Below are positions 38,990-50,201 of a stretch of DNA of 64,000 bases, one piece after another. The stretch's first letter is position 1, and the number at the start of each line of letters is the position of its first letter. Source of the stretch: Petunia secreta (taxonomy: Eukaryota; Streptophyta; Magnoliopsida; Solanales; Solanaceae); assembly GCA_029990175.1 (NCBI GenBank), contig JARKIP010000003.1:1426001-1490000 (forward strand), read 5' to 3'. The notes beneath the pieces are model-generated. The model made no database searches, was not told the DNA's origin, and saw only the letters and a program-made list of their open reading frames with translations. The translations under genes were made by a program, and so were the position numbers.

Positions 38990-41788
38990 ATGTCTTCAAG
39001 AGCTAGAAAAAATCAAAATGCAGACATGGCTGGTAGTTCCTCAGCGGCCACTCCTAGGCCCAGGGCTACCCAGGCTACTGTTGCGGAGATTATCCCCAAA
39101 AAATGGGGTGAGTTAGAGGCAGACTGTAATATCAAGGCCTTCAATAATCATCAGGGAATACGCGCAACTGGCCGACGTATAGATTCAAATCTGGGATCAC
39201 ATCGGAGCTGATCCCACGAGTTAGGATGGACTGTCACTGGGATGATAGGATTCCCCTCTTACCGATCTCCGAAGAGAAAAATATTACCTCTCACAGGGCT
39301 GGGTGGATAGCTATGTGCACCTACCCTTTCACAGTGGGATGTAAACTGCCCTTGCATCCTGTGCTGGAAAGGCTCTGCAGGGAGTATTTACTCTGCCCGG
39401 GGCAACTGTGCCCCAGTATATATAGAATAGTTTCGCTTCTGGATTGGTTTGCGACGGAAACCGATCAATCTTTTGGATATGAACACTTCATTTCTTTGTA
39501 TAGCATACAAATTTTAAAAGACTGCTATGTGAACGCCAGGATGCGCGGGAGCAAGGGCTTGGTGCGTAGTTCTGAGGACACAGGTGACCGGGGTTGGTTA
39601 CACCGGTATGTATTTGTGCGCTCCTCGGCCTTGGCTTTCGATTCCAAGACTTACCTTCCCGAGGTTTGGAACAAGAAGCGTAAGTCCCCGAGTACTTTTG
39701 AGGTTTTTCGTATTCTTCCTTTTCTTGCTTACTTCTTCTGACTCCTTTTTGTAGCGGCCAAGCGACCCTACGACGGGCTCATATCTGTTGATGAGCTGAC
39801 GGCGTGGGTCGAGGCAATTTTGAAGGAGTTTACTCCTAAGAGGAGAGAATGGGCGCATTTTGCTGCGCATAACAGTTTGACCGTGAAAAATCATGGTGAG
39901 AGTATTTCTGCTTTCATGATTATTCTTCTCCTTTGTAGTTTCTCCAAGTCTAACGATTTTTCCTTCTCCAGGTCTGGGTACTCAAGGGGATTTCTTTTCT
40001 GCTCCCCCCCAGGATGTGCCTTCCGAACCTGTCGCTAATCCAGATGCTGAAGCCGCATCTACATTAGTGTCGGTGGAGGCATTGCGCCGCAGGGAAGGTG
40101 GCAAGGAACTTTTGTCCGGTGGCCTCGGTTCTTTGAAAAGGAAGAAGAAGAACCAGGATGAGGGCGGAGCACGGAAAAAGTCTGCTCGTAAGACTTCCGT
40201 TGCTGCCGGGCAAGCCTCAATTGCTGGGAGTGAGCCTTCGCCTAGGGCCAATGTACCAGAGTCTGCTGAAGAGAACATCAAGACTACTGCCGAAGTCCCC
40301 GAGTCTTCACGGGGAGAAGGTCTAGACAAGAAGGTTATCAATCTTTCAGATACTGAGATTGAAGTCAATGAACCCCTTGCGCGAAAGCCTTATCTTCGGA
40401 GTGATAAGAGAAAGGTTGAAGAGGAAGCTTCCCGTACTCCGGAGAGGAGTCCCCGAGTTGATGACGGGGTGAAGGCGGCTCCTTCCCGTGTGGACAAAGG
40501 GAAAAGAAAAATAGGAGAAGAAGAAGAAGAAAAAAAAGAAGCAAGGGAAGAGGTTTACCAAGAGAGTGGCCGAGGTCCTCGTGTTTTTCGTTTCGAGGAC
40601 CTGGAAAATGTGGCCACTGAGGGGGCTACGCCTGTCGGTCTTCACGAGTGTGACACGATAGATCCTGGAGTGGAAGGTGATTCCAACTTATCAACAACAA
40701 GGCTCATTTGGCGGTCAGTCATCGACGGCCAAACCGGATTGAAGGATATTAGGGGTGTGCGTTACAAGTTTGGGCCAAACTATCCTTCTGAACAGGCTTG
40801 GGAACCCAAGTACTGTGAGAGGAAGCATACCATGAAACTGTCCCCTGATGTTAACTTTATATCCAGGCCGGATGGCTTGGCCAAGGCTGTCTCTTCGCTC
40901 ATCGGCCCTTGGGAAGAATGGGCGATGAGGGAACTGAGTGATGAGGAGTTAGCCTTTCAGATTGCTACTGATTCTGCCCGGGTAAGTGTTTTACCACTTT
41001 GCGTTGGGAATAACTTCGACCTCAGGTTCCTAACTTTCGCTTTGTTTTTTCAGTCAAGTATGGTGGCTGCCGAACTCATGTTCCGCTCCAGGATCAACAA
41101 CGTCGATCAAGTACTCGAGGTAAAAAAAGAGTTGTTGGATGCTCTGAAGGAGAACAAGGTCCTGGCAGAGCAGTGTGGTCTCCTAGGGAGTGAAGTTAAT
41201 CGACTAATTGATGTTAGCAATGAGCGAGTTGAGCAGATTAACGAACTCACCAAGGAGAAGGACCTTCTTTTCAGAGAGAAAGAAGGGTTCGCACTCTCTG
41301 CCCAGGGCCTGGAGAGTCTACTTGAAGAATGTAAGGCTTCATTGAACAGTGCTATCGATGATCGCGCATCTCTTGAGCTGAATCTGCAGAGAGCTAACAA
41401 GGAATCCGCTAGGGCCAGAGCTGAGCTCCAGGTTGCCAAGGATCAGGTTGCTCAGTCGATGAGTGCTCAGGCCGCACTATCCAAAGATTTGGCAAACCTG
41501 CGCGATCAATCTGAAATAAAGGCCAAGCTTGCTGCGCTCGAAGCTAAACGTTCATTGCTTGGGCAGATTCAAGCTAAGTAGATTAATTTTGAAGAGATGC
41601 TGCAGATGACGAAAAGTGCTGTCCGCAGAATAAGACAAGCACTGAATCTCTCTCCTGAGGTGTCTGAAGGTGAAGATGAAGATGAAGAAGATGGCGAGAA
41701 TTCGGGGGACGATGGCAGAACCGACGGAGTTGGTGCGTCGGGTTCTGATCATAGCCCCAAAAGCTTATGCCCTTCCCCAATCTTTTAA
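38990..41788 (+). pseudogene. Element C additional ORF (aORF), plus strand, multi-exon
   Basis: Exon 1 starts MSSRARKNQNADMAGSSS (38990) and carries a domain with GWIAMCTYPFTVGCKLPLHP and YRIVSLLDWFATE, resembling the 'putative gypsy-type transposon' domain. Introns 39680-39754, 39896-39971 and 40982-41053 have GT..AG ends and join in phase. Exon 3 (39972-40981) encodes a Lys/Glu/Ser-rich low-complexity region with a run of glutamates. Exon 4 encodes a long coiled coil rich in Leu/Glu/Lys (residues around LEVKKELLDALKENK and INELTKEKDLLFREKEG). A frameshift near 39160 and a TAG at 41579 break it; the same frame continues to 41788 with an acidic tail. Antisense additional ORFs are known in Tat-lineage elements; their function is unknown. 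Confidence 0.75.
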
Positions 41789-42549
41789 GTTTGTTCATCT
41801 GGCGAGAGCCGGATTTTAATTGTTTGTGGATAGAGGTCTTGTAAAGACTCTCCGATCCCTGTATGGCCGGTCCCATTTGGCCTTTGATCACTCTGTAAAC
41901 TTCTGTCAGCCGTTTTCGGCATCTTATCGTTTCACATGTGTATATATATATGATTTCAGATCTATTCAATGACTATATTTAGCCCGAATTTTTGATCTTT
42001 TGTTTGTATGTATTGTGGTCTTCGTGCCTTATGTTTAGGAGCTTTTTTTTTTTTATGTTTGAACTTTATTAAGTTCTGGTCTCCAAAAAGTCTGCCCGAA
42101 TGTTTTAACTTAGCCTTTCCTTAGGAAGAGGTCGTAAGTTGTGAATAATCTGCGCATATTTTTTATTCTGACCGAGTTGTGGTCGTTAGACTTTTGGCCG
42201 AATCGTTGCCCTTTGCGTATAACTTTGCTTATCATTTTGATAATCGAAAGTCGTCGCATGACTTTGTAGATTGGCTCTGGCCAAGTCGCTGGCCTTGTGA
42301 ACGACTTCTCTTATTTTCGTGGAAGTTTGTCACGTAAAAGATTTTGAAAAACTTCAAAAACTTCGCCTTTTGGCAAGGTCTTTCGCCTTTCGGCAAGGTC
42401 TTTTGCTTTTATGAAGGTCTTATCTGGCCTACAGGGGCCTCTCACCCCCCCCCCCCCATGTTTTTATGTTGGAACACGGGAAGTGATAACATAAAAAAAG
42501 TTGAGGTAAGCTGTATATAGAAGAACACATATAACCAAACGAGGAGTGT
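41789..42549. other. spacer between aORF and tRNA-like sequence
   Basis: Non-coding retroelement sequence with short direct repeats ('cttcgccttttggcaaggtc', 'tcgcctttcggcaaggtc') near 42360-42420 and a run of about 12 C near 42447. Confidence 0.5.
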
Positions 42550-42622
42550 GTCCGTTGCGAGATTCGAACCCACAGCTGCGAAGTTGAAGAACTTCGAGCT
42601 CTACCAGTTGAGCTAAACGGAT
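42550..42622 (-). tRNA. tRNA-like sequence, Lys(CTT)-like, inside element C
   Basis: On the minus strand a 73-nt cloverleaf can be drawn: acceptor ATCCGTT/AACGGAC (6 of 7 pairs), TA, D-arm GCTC..GAGC with AACTGGTA loop, anticodon arm CGAAG/CTTCG with loop TTCTTCAA, T-arm GTGGG/CTCGC with loop TTCGAAT. Box A (TAGCTCAACTGG) and box B (GGTTCGAATCT) are recognisable, so Pol III transcription is possible; a T7 run lies about 55 bp downstream. The anticodon loop has eight bases, one more than normal. Read with U33, the anticodon is CTT (lysine). It may be a captured tRNA gene, now a pseudogene or a Pol III signal. Confidence 0.6.
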
Positions 42623-42730
42623 CTGACCTTGTTTAGGTCGTTAGTACCATTTAGAGAAAATAAAATGAAAGTAAGAACTTCCGTAAAAGTAAAAGGCAAG
42701 CATAAGATAACTAACCGTTTTACCACTCAA

Positions 42731-44937
42731 AAGTGATATCTTTTGAGGTGAATCACGTTCCAACTGTTCGGGACAGTAGAGTCATCTGGTCATGCCAAGC
42801 GATAGGATCCCTTGCCGACTGAGGCGATTACCTTGTAGGGGCCTTCCCAGTTAGGGCCAAGCTTCCCAGAATTTGCTTCTTGTGTGCTCTGGGAGACTTT
42901 CCTTAGCACAAAGTCTCCAACCTGGAAGCTCTGTACGCGCAGTCCCCGATTGTAATATTGTTCAATTCATTCTTTCTGGGCGTTTACTCGTACAAGGGCT
43001 AACTCTCTTCGTTCTTCGAGGAGGTCCAGCTCTTCGGAGAGGTTGACTGAGTTAGATTCTTCAGTGGCATGTGCGTATTGCAAGCTGGGCTCGCCGATTT
43101 CGACTGGGATTAAAGCATCTGCACCGTACACCAATGAGTAAGGAGTCTCTCCAGTACTCATTTTTATCGTTGTGCGATAAGCCCATAACACACCAGGTAA
43201 CTCTTCTACCCAACATCCCTCCGCCTGCTCGAGACGTTTTTTGAGGGGCTCAACGATGATTTTGTTGGTAGATTCTGCTTGTCCATTAGCAACAGGGTGA
43301 TACGGAGAGGAAGTGATCCTCTTGATGTGTAGATCGTCGAGGAACCTAGTCACTTTCTGGCCGATGAATTGTGGGCCGTTGTCCATGACTATTTCCTTAG
43401 GTGCTCCAAAGCGACATACGACAAAACACCAGAGGAAGTCGACAACCTCTATTTGTCGTATCCTTGTGTATGCTGCCGCTTCGACCCACTTGGTGAAGTA
43501 ATCAGTGATGATCAACAAGAAACGCATTCCTCTCGGCGCTGTGGGAAGAGGACCAACTATGTCCATCCCCCATTTCATGAAGGGCCACGGAGAGATTATT
43601 GAATGGAGTGGTTCTGCTGGCTGATGGAGAAGATGTGCGAACCTCTGGCATATGGTTGATTTTTTTACAAATTCGTTCGTATCTTTCTCCATTTTGTCCC
43701 AATAATAACCTGCGCGAATCAGTTTTCGGGTTAGTGTGTTACCACCGGAATGATTTCCACAACAGCCTTCATGGACTTCTCTCATCACATAGTTGGTTTG
43801 ACTCGGTCCGAGACATTTTGCGAGAGGTCCTGCGAACATTTTGCGATAGAGCTCGCCGTTGATGATTGTATACCGAGCAGCTTTTATTCGGAGCTTGCAA
43901 GCGGCCTTTGTGTCAACGGGTAGAGTTCCATGGAGAAGATAGTTTGTTATCTCATTCCGCCAGTCCCAAGTAGCGTTAATGACATTGATTTTGAACTTTT
44001 CCCGATCTATGGTTGTGTAGAGGAGTTGAACAACAGCTGAAGAGCTAGTTGTCCCCATCTCTGCTACCGACCCTAGATTTGCGAGAGCATCAGCTTCATG
44101 GTTCTCTTCTCGTGGAATCTGAAGTGCCTCCCAGTTATCAAACTGTGTTAGGAGTTCCTTCACTCGGGCGAGGTATACTTGAATCCCGGATTCTCGTGCA
44201 CTGAAGCCTCCAGTTATCTGATTGACTACCAGCTGAGAATCACTTTTGAGTTTGATGATGGTCGCTCCATAATTTCGGGCTAGTTCCAAACCTGCAATAA
44301 CGATCTCATATTCGGCCTCATTATTAGTAATAAATAGGCACTTGATAGCTTGCCTGACCTTCTTTCCGGATGGAGCGATGAGAACCAGTCCAGATCCTTT
44401 GACGCTCGAGGAGCCGTCAGTGTAAAGGGTCCACGCATCGGGAGCCTGTCCAGCATAAAGAACAGCTTCCTTTTCTGCTTCAGGGTATATATTAGCGCTA
44501 AAATCTGCCACGAAGTCTGCTAAAACTTGTGATTTTATTGCTACCCTGGGTTGGTAGGCGATATCAAATTCACTCAATTCTATAGCCCATTTTACTAACC
44601 TTCCTGAAAATTCAGGTTTGTGCAAAACATTTCGCAAAGGAAAAGTTGTTACCACAGCTATTGAATGACTTTGAAAGTAAGGGCGTAACTTACGAGCAGC
44701 TGTTACTAGTGCTAATGCCAATTTTTCCAATGGTTGATAGCGCGTTTCTGCGTCAATTAGAGCTTTGCTGATGTAATAGATAGGAAGTTGTTTACCTTTT
44801 TCTTCCCGAACTAGAACGGCGCTTACCAACGATTTTGAGACTGCCAGATAAATCGGCAACTGCTCCCCTGCTGAGGTGTTGAGAGTAGTGGTGGATTGGA
44901 CAGGTACCTTTTCAGATCCTTTAATGCCTGTTGGCAT
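42731..44937 (-). pseudogene. Element C RNase H, second RNase H and integrase
   Basis: The main open frame 44937-42967 holds the first RNase H (LPIYYISKALIDAETRYQPL), a second archaeal-type RNase H (WTLYTDGSSSVKGSGLVLI, NNEAEYEIVIAGLELA, REENHEADALANLGS), an H2C2-like zinc finger whose first Cys is replaced (KKSTICQRFAH), and the integrase core. The core keeps all three acidic residues: Asp in MKWGMDIVGP, Asp in IVMDNGPQFIG and Glu in GQAESTNKII. A TGA at 42964 ends the frame early; the same frame goes on to GDFVLRKVSQST and NVIHLKRYHF, stopping near 42731. The dual RNase H identifies the Tat lineage. Confidence 0.88.
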
Positions 44938-45710
44938 TCAGGGGTCCACTCGAACTCCTTGTTTTGCTTTAAAACGTCGAAGAAACTCCTGCATCGGTCG
45001 GATGATCGGGAAATGAATCTTCGCAGGGCTGCCACTCTTCCTGTCAATTCATGACGTCCTTTCTGTTGTGGAGTATGTCTGGAATTGATTCAGTGGCTTT
45101 GATCTGAACAGGATTGACTTCAATTCTACGCTGAGAGACGATGAAGCCCAGAAACTTTCCCGATTTGACTCCGAATGCACATTTCTCCGGGTTCAGCTTC
45201 ATGTTGTACTGATCCAGAATCCGGAAAGCTTCTTTTAGGTGCGCCAGATGGTCTTCTGCTCGTTTGGACTTGATCAACATGTCATAGATGTACACTTCCA
45301 TAGTCTTTCCGATATGGTCATGGAACATTCGATTGACTAGACATCGATATGTCGCACCTGCATTTTTCAACCCAAATGGCATAGCTTTATAACAATACGT
45401 ACCTCTGCACGTTATGAATGCTGTTTTCTCCTGGTCCTCTGGGTCCATCAATATCTGGTTATATCCGGAATATGCGTCTAGGAAGGTGAGCACCTCGTGC
45501 CCGGCTGTTGCGTCGATCAGCTGGTCTATCCTGGGAAGAGGATATGAATCCTTCGGGCAGGCTTTGTTTAGGTCCGTGAAGTCAATGCAGACTCACTATT
45601 TACCATTTTTCTTGGGTACGACGACCACGTTGGCTAGCCAGTCCGGGTATTTGACTTCACGTACCGACCCCATTTTCAACAGCCGATCAACCTCATCATT
45701 GATGACCTGA
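44823..45710 (-). pseudogene. Element C reverse transcriptase, catalytic box altered
   Basis: Frame 45493-45044 gives LTFLDAYSGYNQILMDPEDQ, YCYKAMPFGLKNAGATYRCL and then the palm motif. The usual Y-I-D-D reads Y-I-Y-D (codon TAT at 45286-45284), replacing a catalytic aspartate. KLNPEKCAFGVKSGKFLGFI follows. Continuation into the connection domain (LRRFISRSSDRCRSFFDVLK, 45047-44823) needs frame changes, and a further change near 44860 leads to the RNase H frame. RT cannot be active. Confidence 0.85.
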
Positions 45711-46322
45711 TTCCGAAAAGCTCCTTGTTGGCGTGTCTTTTATTTTACCGGGCGATGGTATGGGTCGATGTTCGACATGTGAGTAATAATGTCTGGAGAA
45801 ATACCTATCATATCTGCGTGAGACCAGGCGAATGTTGTGTGCCGCTCCTTGAGGAACTAGAGGATATCTCCTCGTAGACATTCGCTCATTTCGGTCCCTA
45901 AGTATACTTTCCGTTCCGGCTTATCTGTGAACAATTCTTCGGGTTCCAAAGCCTCCACGGTCGGCATGTGGCTTTCTCTCTCGTCCATCTTCGTGATGAA
46001 TTCTGGGACCTCGTACTTCGTTTCTTCATGCAGTGCGTTTGGTCCCAGTTGCTGTAATTGCTATTTGTTCTCTTCGGGCAGTTTGAAGGCCACTGAATAG
46101 CAATCTCGGGCAGAGCGCTGAACTCCTCGGACCTCACGTATACCCTATTCGGATAGGAACTTCAGTACTTGATGATAAGTTGAGGGAACAGCCTGCATAT
46201 CATGGATCCAGGGTCTCCCCATGATTATGTTCTAGGCTAGATCCGCATCAACAACATGAAAAGTTGTTTCCTTCGCTACTCCTTCGGCGAGAGTTGTCAG
46301 GGTAATCTCGCCAAGAGTCCTC
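45711..46322 (-). pseudogene. Element C protease-end and linker, broken
   Basis: Minus-strand translation includes GEITLTTLAEGVAKETTFHV followed by NIIMGRPWIHDMQAVPSTYH, the C-terminal half of the Tat-type aspartic protease. A TAG interrupts it just before NIIMG. The D[ST]G active-site half is missing because the sequence joins gag directly at about 46320. Confidence 0.65.
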
Positions 46323-46637
46323 TCACTCGAATTCGTCGATACTTATCTTTGAGTTGTAGCGATCGCAGACGTCCGTCCAACTGACTGTGGGGAACTCGCG
46401 AAGAGACTCGTAAAGTCTACGCGTGGCCTCTGAGCTCCTAATATCCAGACTGTGAGTAAACGCAATCGCTGCCCATCTGTCCGGTACTTTGGGAAGCATC
46501 ATTCGCTCTCTTTGGAAGCGATCTACGTATTTGCGGGGGGACTCGTCGGGCCTCTGCTTGATCTTGGAGATACTCTCTACGTGGGTACTTACCTGACTTT
46601 CGCCTACGATAATTCGTTGTGAACTGCTTTCTGCCAT
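46323..46637 (-). pseudogene. Element C gag, truncated (104 codons)
   Basis: Starts MAESSSQRIIVGES, then KIKQRPDESPRKYVDRFQRE and AFTHSLDIRSSEATRRLYES, typical of a Ty3-type capsid C-terminal half. It ends at SKISIDEFE, where it abuts the protease remnant. The front half of the capsid and the zinc knuckles are missing, so an internal deletion or recombination shortened gag. Confidence 0.7.
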
Positions 46638-46719
46638 GTTAGTTGTAGAGCAAAAAGATCGACGAAAAGAGGTATAATATTAGAAAAGATAAACTATTAA
46701 CCTACGAAGGCTATTGGCC

Positions 46720-46739
46720 GGCTCCCACTGTGTTCGCCA
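46720..46739 (-). other. Element C primer-binding site candidate
   Basis: The minus strand starts TGGCGAACACAGTGGGAGCC three bases inside the 5' LTR. The TGG start is right for a PBS. I could not assign the primer tRNA. Confidence 0.5.
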
Positions 46740-46742
46740 AAT

Positions 46743-47481
46743 TGTTTAACCTAGATCCAATTTTAGGCCAATTAATAATTAAATTTATATTTGCGGAGTC
46801 ACGATCAATAGTTGAGATTAAGAGTTTGAATGACGAACTAAAGTAACGTTAGATCCAAACAGGAATAAGTAAAGATAAAGCGTAAATAAGGGCAAACAGA
46901 AGTAACCGTGTTGTATCGCTTATCTCTGGTGAGAGCTCTTCAATACTAATCAAACTTTAAAAGATTAGAGAGAAGAATGCAAGCAAACAATCAGATTTGA
47001 GCAAGAGTGAGGGAGTATTCTTATTGAAACTGTAGACAGGAAGTAAAGTCGTGTTACAATGGTTTAGAACAAATGCTATTTATAGGTCTGATAGGCGTCC
47101 GTGGGTTTTTGTAACCGCTGAGCACGTATCTGGTGGATATGTAACCGCTGGGCACGTATCTGTTGGATATGTAACCGCTGGGCATGTATCCGTTGGATAT
47201 GTAACCGCTGGGTTGTAATGATTGCCTTTATGATCATTATTCATTAATTGAATGATCGCGCATGACTTGGTTAATAACTGCTTACTCATATCATGTTGAC
47301 TGGTAAAGCGTCTCATAATTGCTTCGGGTCTGTTCGTGATAATTGTCTGTCCGTTAGATATCTGACCGGTGGAACTTCTGCCCATGTCACATAGTGAGAT
47401 ATCTGACCGGTGGAACTTCTGCCCGTGTCACATAGTGGATACGTGTCATCTTTCAGGTGTTGTCAGCTTTTATCCAATACA
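46743..47481 (-). repeat. Element C 5' LTR (739 bp)
   Basis: Partner of 37734-38424. It carries a tandem duplication near 47356-47436 ('gatatctgaccggtggaact' twice) absent from the 3' LTR, plus scattered substitutions, so the insertion is clearly older than that of element A. Confidence 0.93.
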
Positions 47482-47486
47482 GTTAT

Positions 47487-48167
47487 TTTGATATGAATTT
47501 AGGAGGAGATGTCGTTTTGTTCGCGAAAATCATTATTCGCTAGTCAAACAAATTTTTTTAATATTTCATAAGTATTTCAAATAGTGATCTTTAGCCGAAA
47601 ATTTATTGAAAACAGTTTCTCTATCTTGGTAGGGTTAAAGAATAACACTTAATATATAGTTATTATTGTTATAAAATATTATTTATGGCTTAATATATAT
47701 GTTATGTATAGGAGTTTATTTTCTATGATTCTAGTCACACATGTTATGCTAAATTTAGTAGGTATAAAATGGTGACAATAATAAATAATTGGGTGACAAC
47801 TTGTTTTAACTTTTTTTTAAATCAATATTAGTTGTGGCAATTTAAATTAGACAATATGCTATAACTTCAACTACACTACTCAAAATCATTTTGAATTCGT
47901 CTTACAATTTGTTATCTCTATATATCCCTTCAAATGATTAAGACAAATGATAGGGTGTTCTTTACATACTTTATGACACGACTGTTTGGTTTTGAAAGAG
48001 GAAGGTGAAGTGGTGTGAATGAGAAATAGAGGAAAAATAAAAAGTTCCTAAAAGGAACTTGTCCCTTATCGGTAGAATTAAATTATTTATTAAATATTAA
48101 ATATTAATATTTTATATTAACATTTTATCTGGGCCATTTTTTTAACGAAATAAAATAAAGATTTTTT
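47487..48167. other. intergenic; former upstream region of RPN11
   Basis: This sequence lay next to the RPN11 promoter before element C inserted, so distal RPN11 promoter elements may now sit here. No gene is seen. Confidence 0.45.
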
Positions 48168-48429
48168 TACATGAAAATACAAGTTTTAGAAGTTATTTAC
48201 AAAATATAACAATATTTAGCAAAATTACTCATTATAGAGGAAGGAAAAATTTAATTACAAAATATAGCAATATTTTCTCATACATAGAAAACCTTTACAG
48301 TTTTCCTCCTATTTCACCCAATATCACTTTTGCTCCTCCCATTTCCCCCAATTTCACTTTTCCTTCACTGTTTCCCCCAATCTCACTTTTACTCCTCCAA
48401 TTTTCCCCAATTTCACTTTTCCTCATCAC

Positions 48430-49275
48430 ATCCTCACTGTATCTTGTTGTATCTCACTGTATCTCAATGTTTTTCAACTACCAACCACCTCGTATTTCAT
48501 TTTATCTTTCTGTATCTGCTCCGTATCAAACAGTATCTCACTGTATCTACGTTGTTTCAGCACTGTTTCAACATCGTTTCAGGTTGTTTTGCACTATATC
48601 TAACTATTTCTAGATTGTATCTAATTGTTTCTAGACTGTTTTAGCATTTATTTCATCCCGTTTGTGCATTATTTCTCATTGTTTCTAAATGATTTCACCT
48701 TTTTTGCATGTTTCACATTATTTTGTACATTTTGTTTCGGACTTTTTCACTAGTGGTTTCAGGCTGTTTCAGCGCTATATCTCAATGTATCTACACTATT
48801 TTTGCCCCGTATCAAACTGTATCTCACTGTATCAATGTTGTTTCAGCACTGTTTTAGATTGTTTCAGCACTATTTCAGGTTTTTAGCAGTGTATCTAACT
48901 ATTTCTAGCATGCATTTAGCTTTTTCTTGACTATTTCAACATTGTTTCATCTTGTTTCTCTCTGTTTCTAAGTTTTTTCACATTTTTCCGTTGTTTCACG
49001 TTATTTTTCGTATTTTATTTCTGACTTTTTCACTAGTTGTACTAGAATATTGCAGCGTTGTATCTGCACTATTTTTGCTTCGTATCGAATCGTATCTAAC
49101 TATTTCTGCACTATTTCATCTTATGTTCAGCACTATATCTAACTGTTTATGCACAGTTTTAGGTTGTTTCAGCATTGTATCTAACTGTTTCTGCACTGTT
49201 TCTACGCCGTTTCAGCGTTGTTTCAAACCATTTCAGACTGTTTCAAACCATTTCAGACTATTTCAAACCTACATG
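48430..49275. repeat. degenerate short tandem repeats (TGTTTCAGCACTGTTTC type)
   Basis: Dozens of variants of 'ctgtatctcactgtatct', 'tgtttcagcactgtttca' and 'ctaactgtttctgcact' follow each other with irregular 10-20 bp spacing. Overlapping plus-strand frames are Ser/Phe-rich artefacts of the array. Confidence 0.8.
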
Positions 49276-49495
49276 AGCCACGTTTCAGACTGTTTTCCTA
49301 AAAATGTACCCACAAAAATTAACTCAGATACTGCATTATCAATTTCAACAAATGAATATACCAAAAAATTCAGAGTAACTTATGTTAGCATTACGATACT
49401 GATATTATAGGACAAATACGCTACATCTTCACTCGTTTAAACAGCAACACTTGAATTTTCCTTGCTCCCGTTCGTCGCACCATCACCGTTACCAC

Positions 49496-50201
49496 TAGGG
49501 GTGGGCATAAAATCCGAAAACCAAACCACCGAAACGAACCAAATTAATTCAGTTTTTTTTTTATTTCGGAATTTCGGTAATTCGGAACATAATTCGGTGT
49601 AAAAGTTTGATTTTTCGGAATTTTGGTTTGGAATTCGATTTTGAATACCGAAATTTTAATTTTTTTTAGTATATATATTTAAAATATATACAATTCTAAT
49701 TACTTAACCCTAACTCAAACCCAATTCTCTTTAGGCCAAGTACCTATTTTTCTCAAACACTAATACTATTAGACTTAACTATAAGCAGTATTGTAGTACA
49801 TACGAGTAGGGGCAAGAAGGGGTTCTAGGTATTTCCATGGTTCGAGAACCCATTTGGGTGCATTATGAAAATGGTATTGCCATAGTAATTAGTATCTTGA
49901 AAATGGACTAGTAGCTAAGTAGTTGTCTGCTGCCTCATTCTGCTTCCATCCAATGATGTTGAGTGCATAACCTGTGTGTTCTCCGAAAATAAAGAAAATG
50001 TAGAACTAGTCCTATTACTTTCTTTTCAAGGGATCACATAATGAAATTTCGAATTATAAAACCGAAACCAAACCGAATTACATAAAATCAAACCAAATAA
50101 ATTTTGGTTTGATATTTGGTATCAACATTTAAGTACCAAAAACTGAAATTTTGAATTTAAAAAAAATGAACCCGCACCGAAATTCTGAATGTCCACCCCT
50201 A
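49496..50201. mobile_element. hAT MITE-like element (TAGGGGTGGGC ends)
   Basis: Starts TAGGGGTGGGCATAAAATCC and ends TGAATGTCCACCCCTA, an inverted repeat. Flanks GTTACCAC and ATTACCAA agree at six of eight positions, compatible with an old 8-bp hAT duplication. Subterminal 'cggtttt/ccgaaaa' motifs are typical of this non-autonomous group. It is nested in the MULE-like element. Confidence 0.75.

Larger units (their letters stand above)
37734..47481 (-). mobile_element. Element C: Ty3/gypsy Tat-lineage retrotransposon, defective
   Basis: 9748 bp, LTRs TGTTTAACC...CCAATACA of 691 bp (left) and 739 bp (right), TSD GTTAT. Gag-pol remnants read on the minus strand. Pol has two RNase H domains and an additional ORF is encoded on the plus strand between pol and the 3' LTR; together these are hallmarks of the Tat lineage. 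The element lacks most of gag and the protease start, and RT carries a catalytic substitution, so it is non-autonomous. It lies directly upstream of RPN11. Confidence 0.93.

Noticed and set aside
40346..41439. Minus-strand frames of 99-128 codons opposite the aORF
   Set aside because: Shadows of the GC-biased plus-strand aORF exons.
43313..43862. Plus-strand frames opposite the integrase of element C
   Set aside because: Antisense shadows of the pol frame.
48330..49410. Ser/Phe-rich frames with periodic look, possible repeat protein
   Set aside because: They translate the TGTTTCAGCACTGTTTC array; no start context, no domain, frequent stops in family-like repeats.
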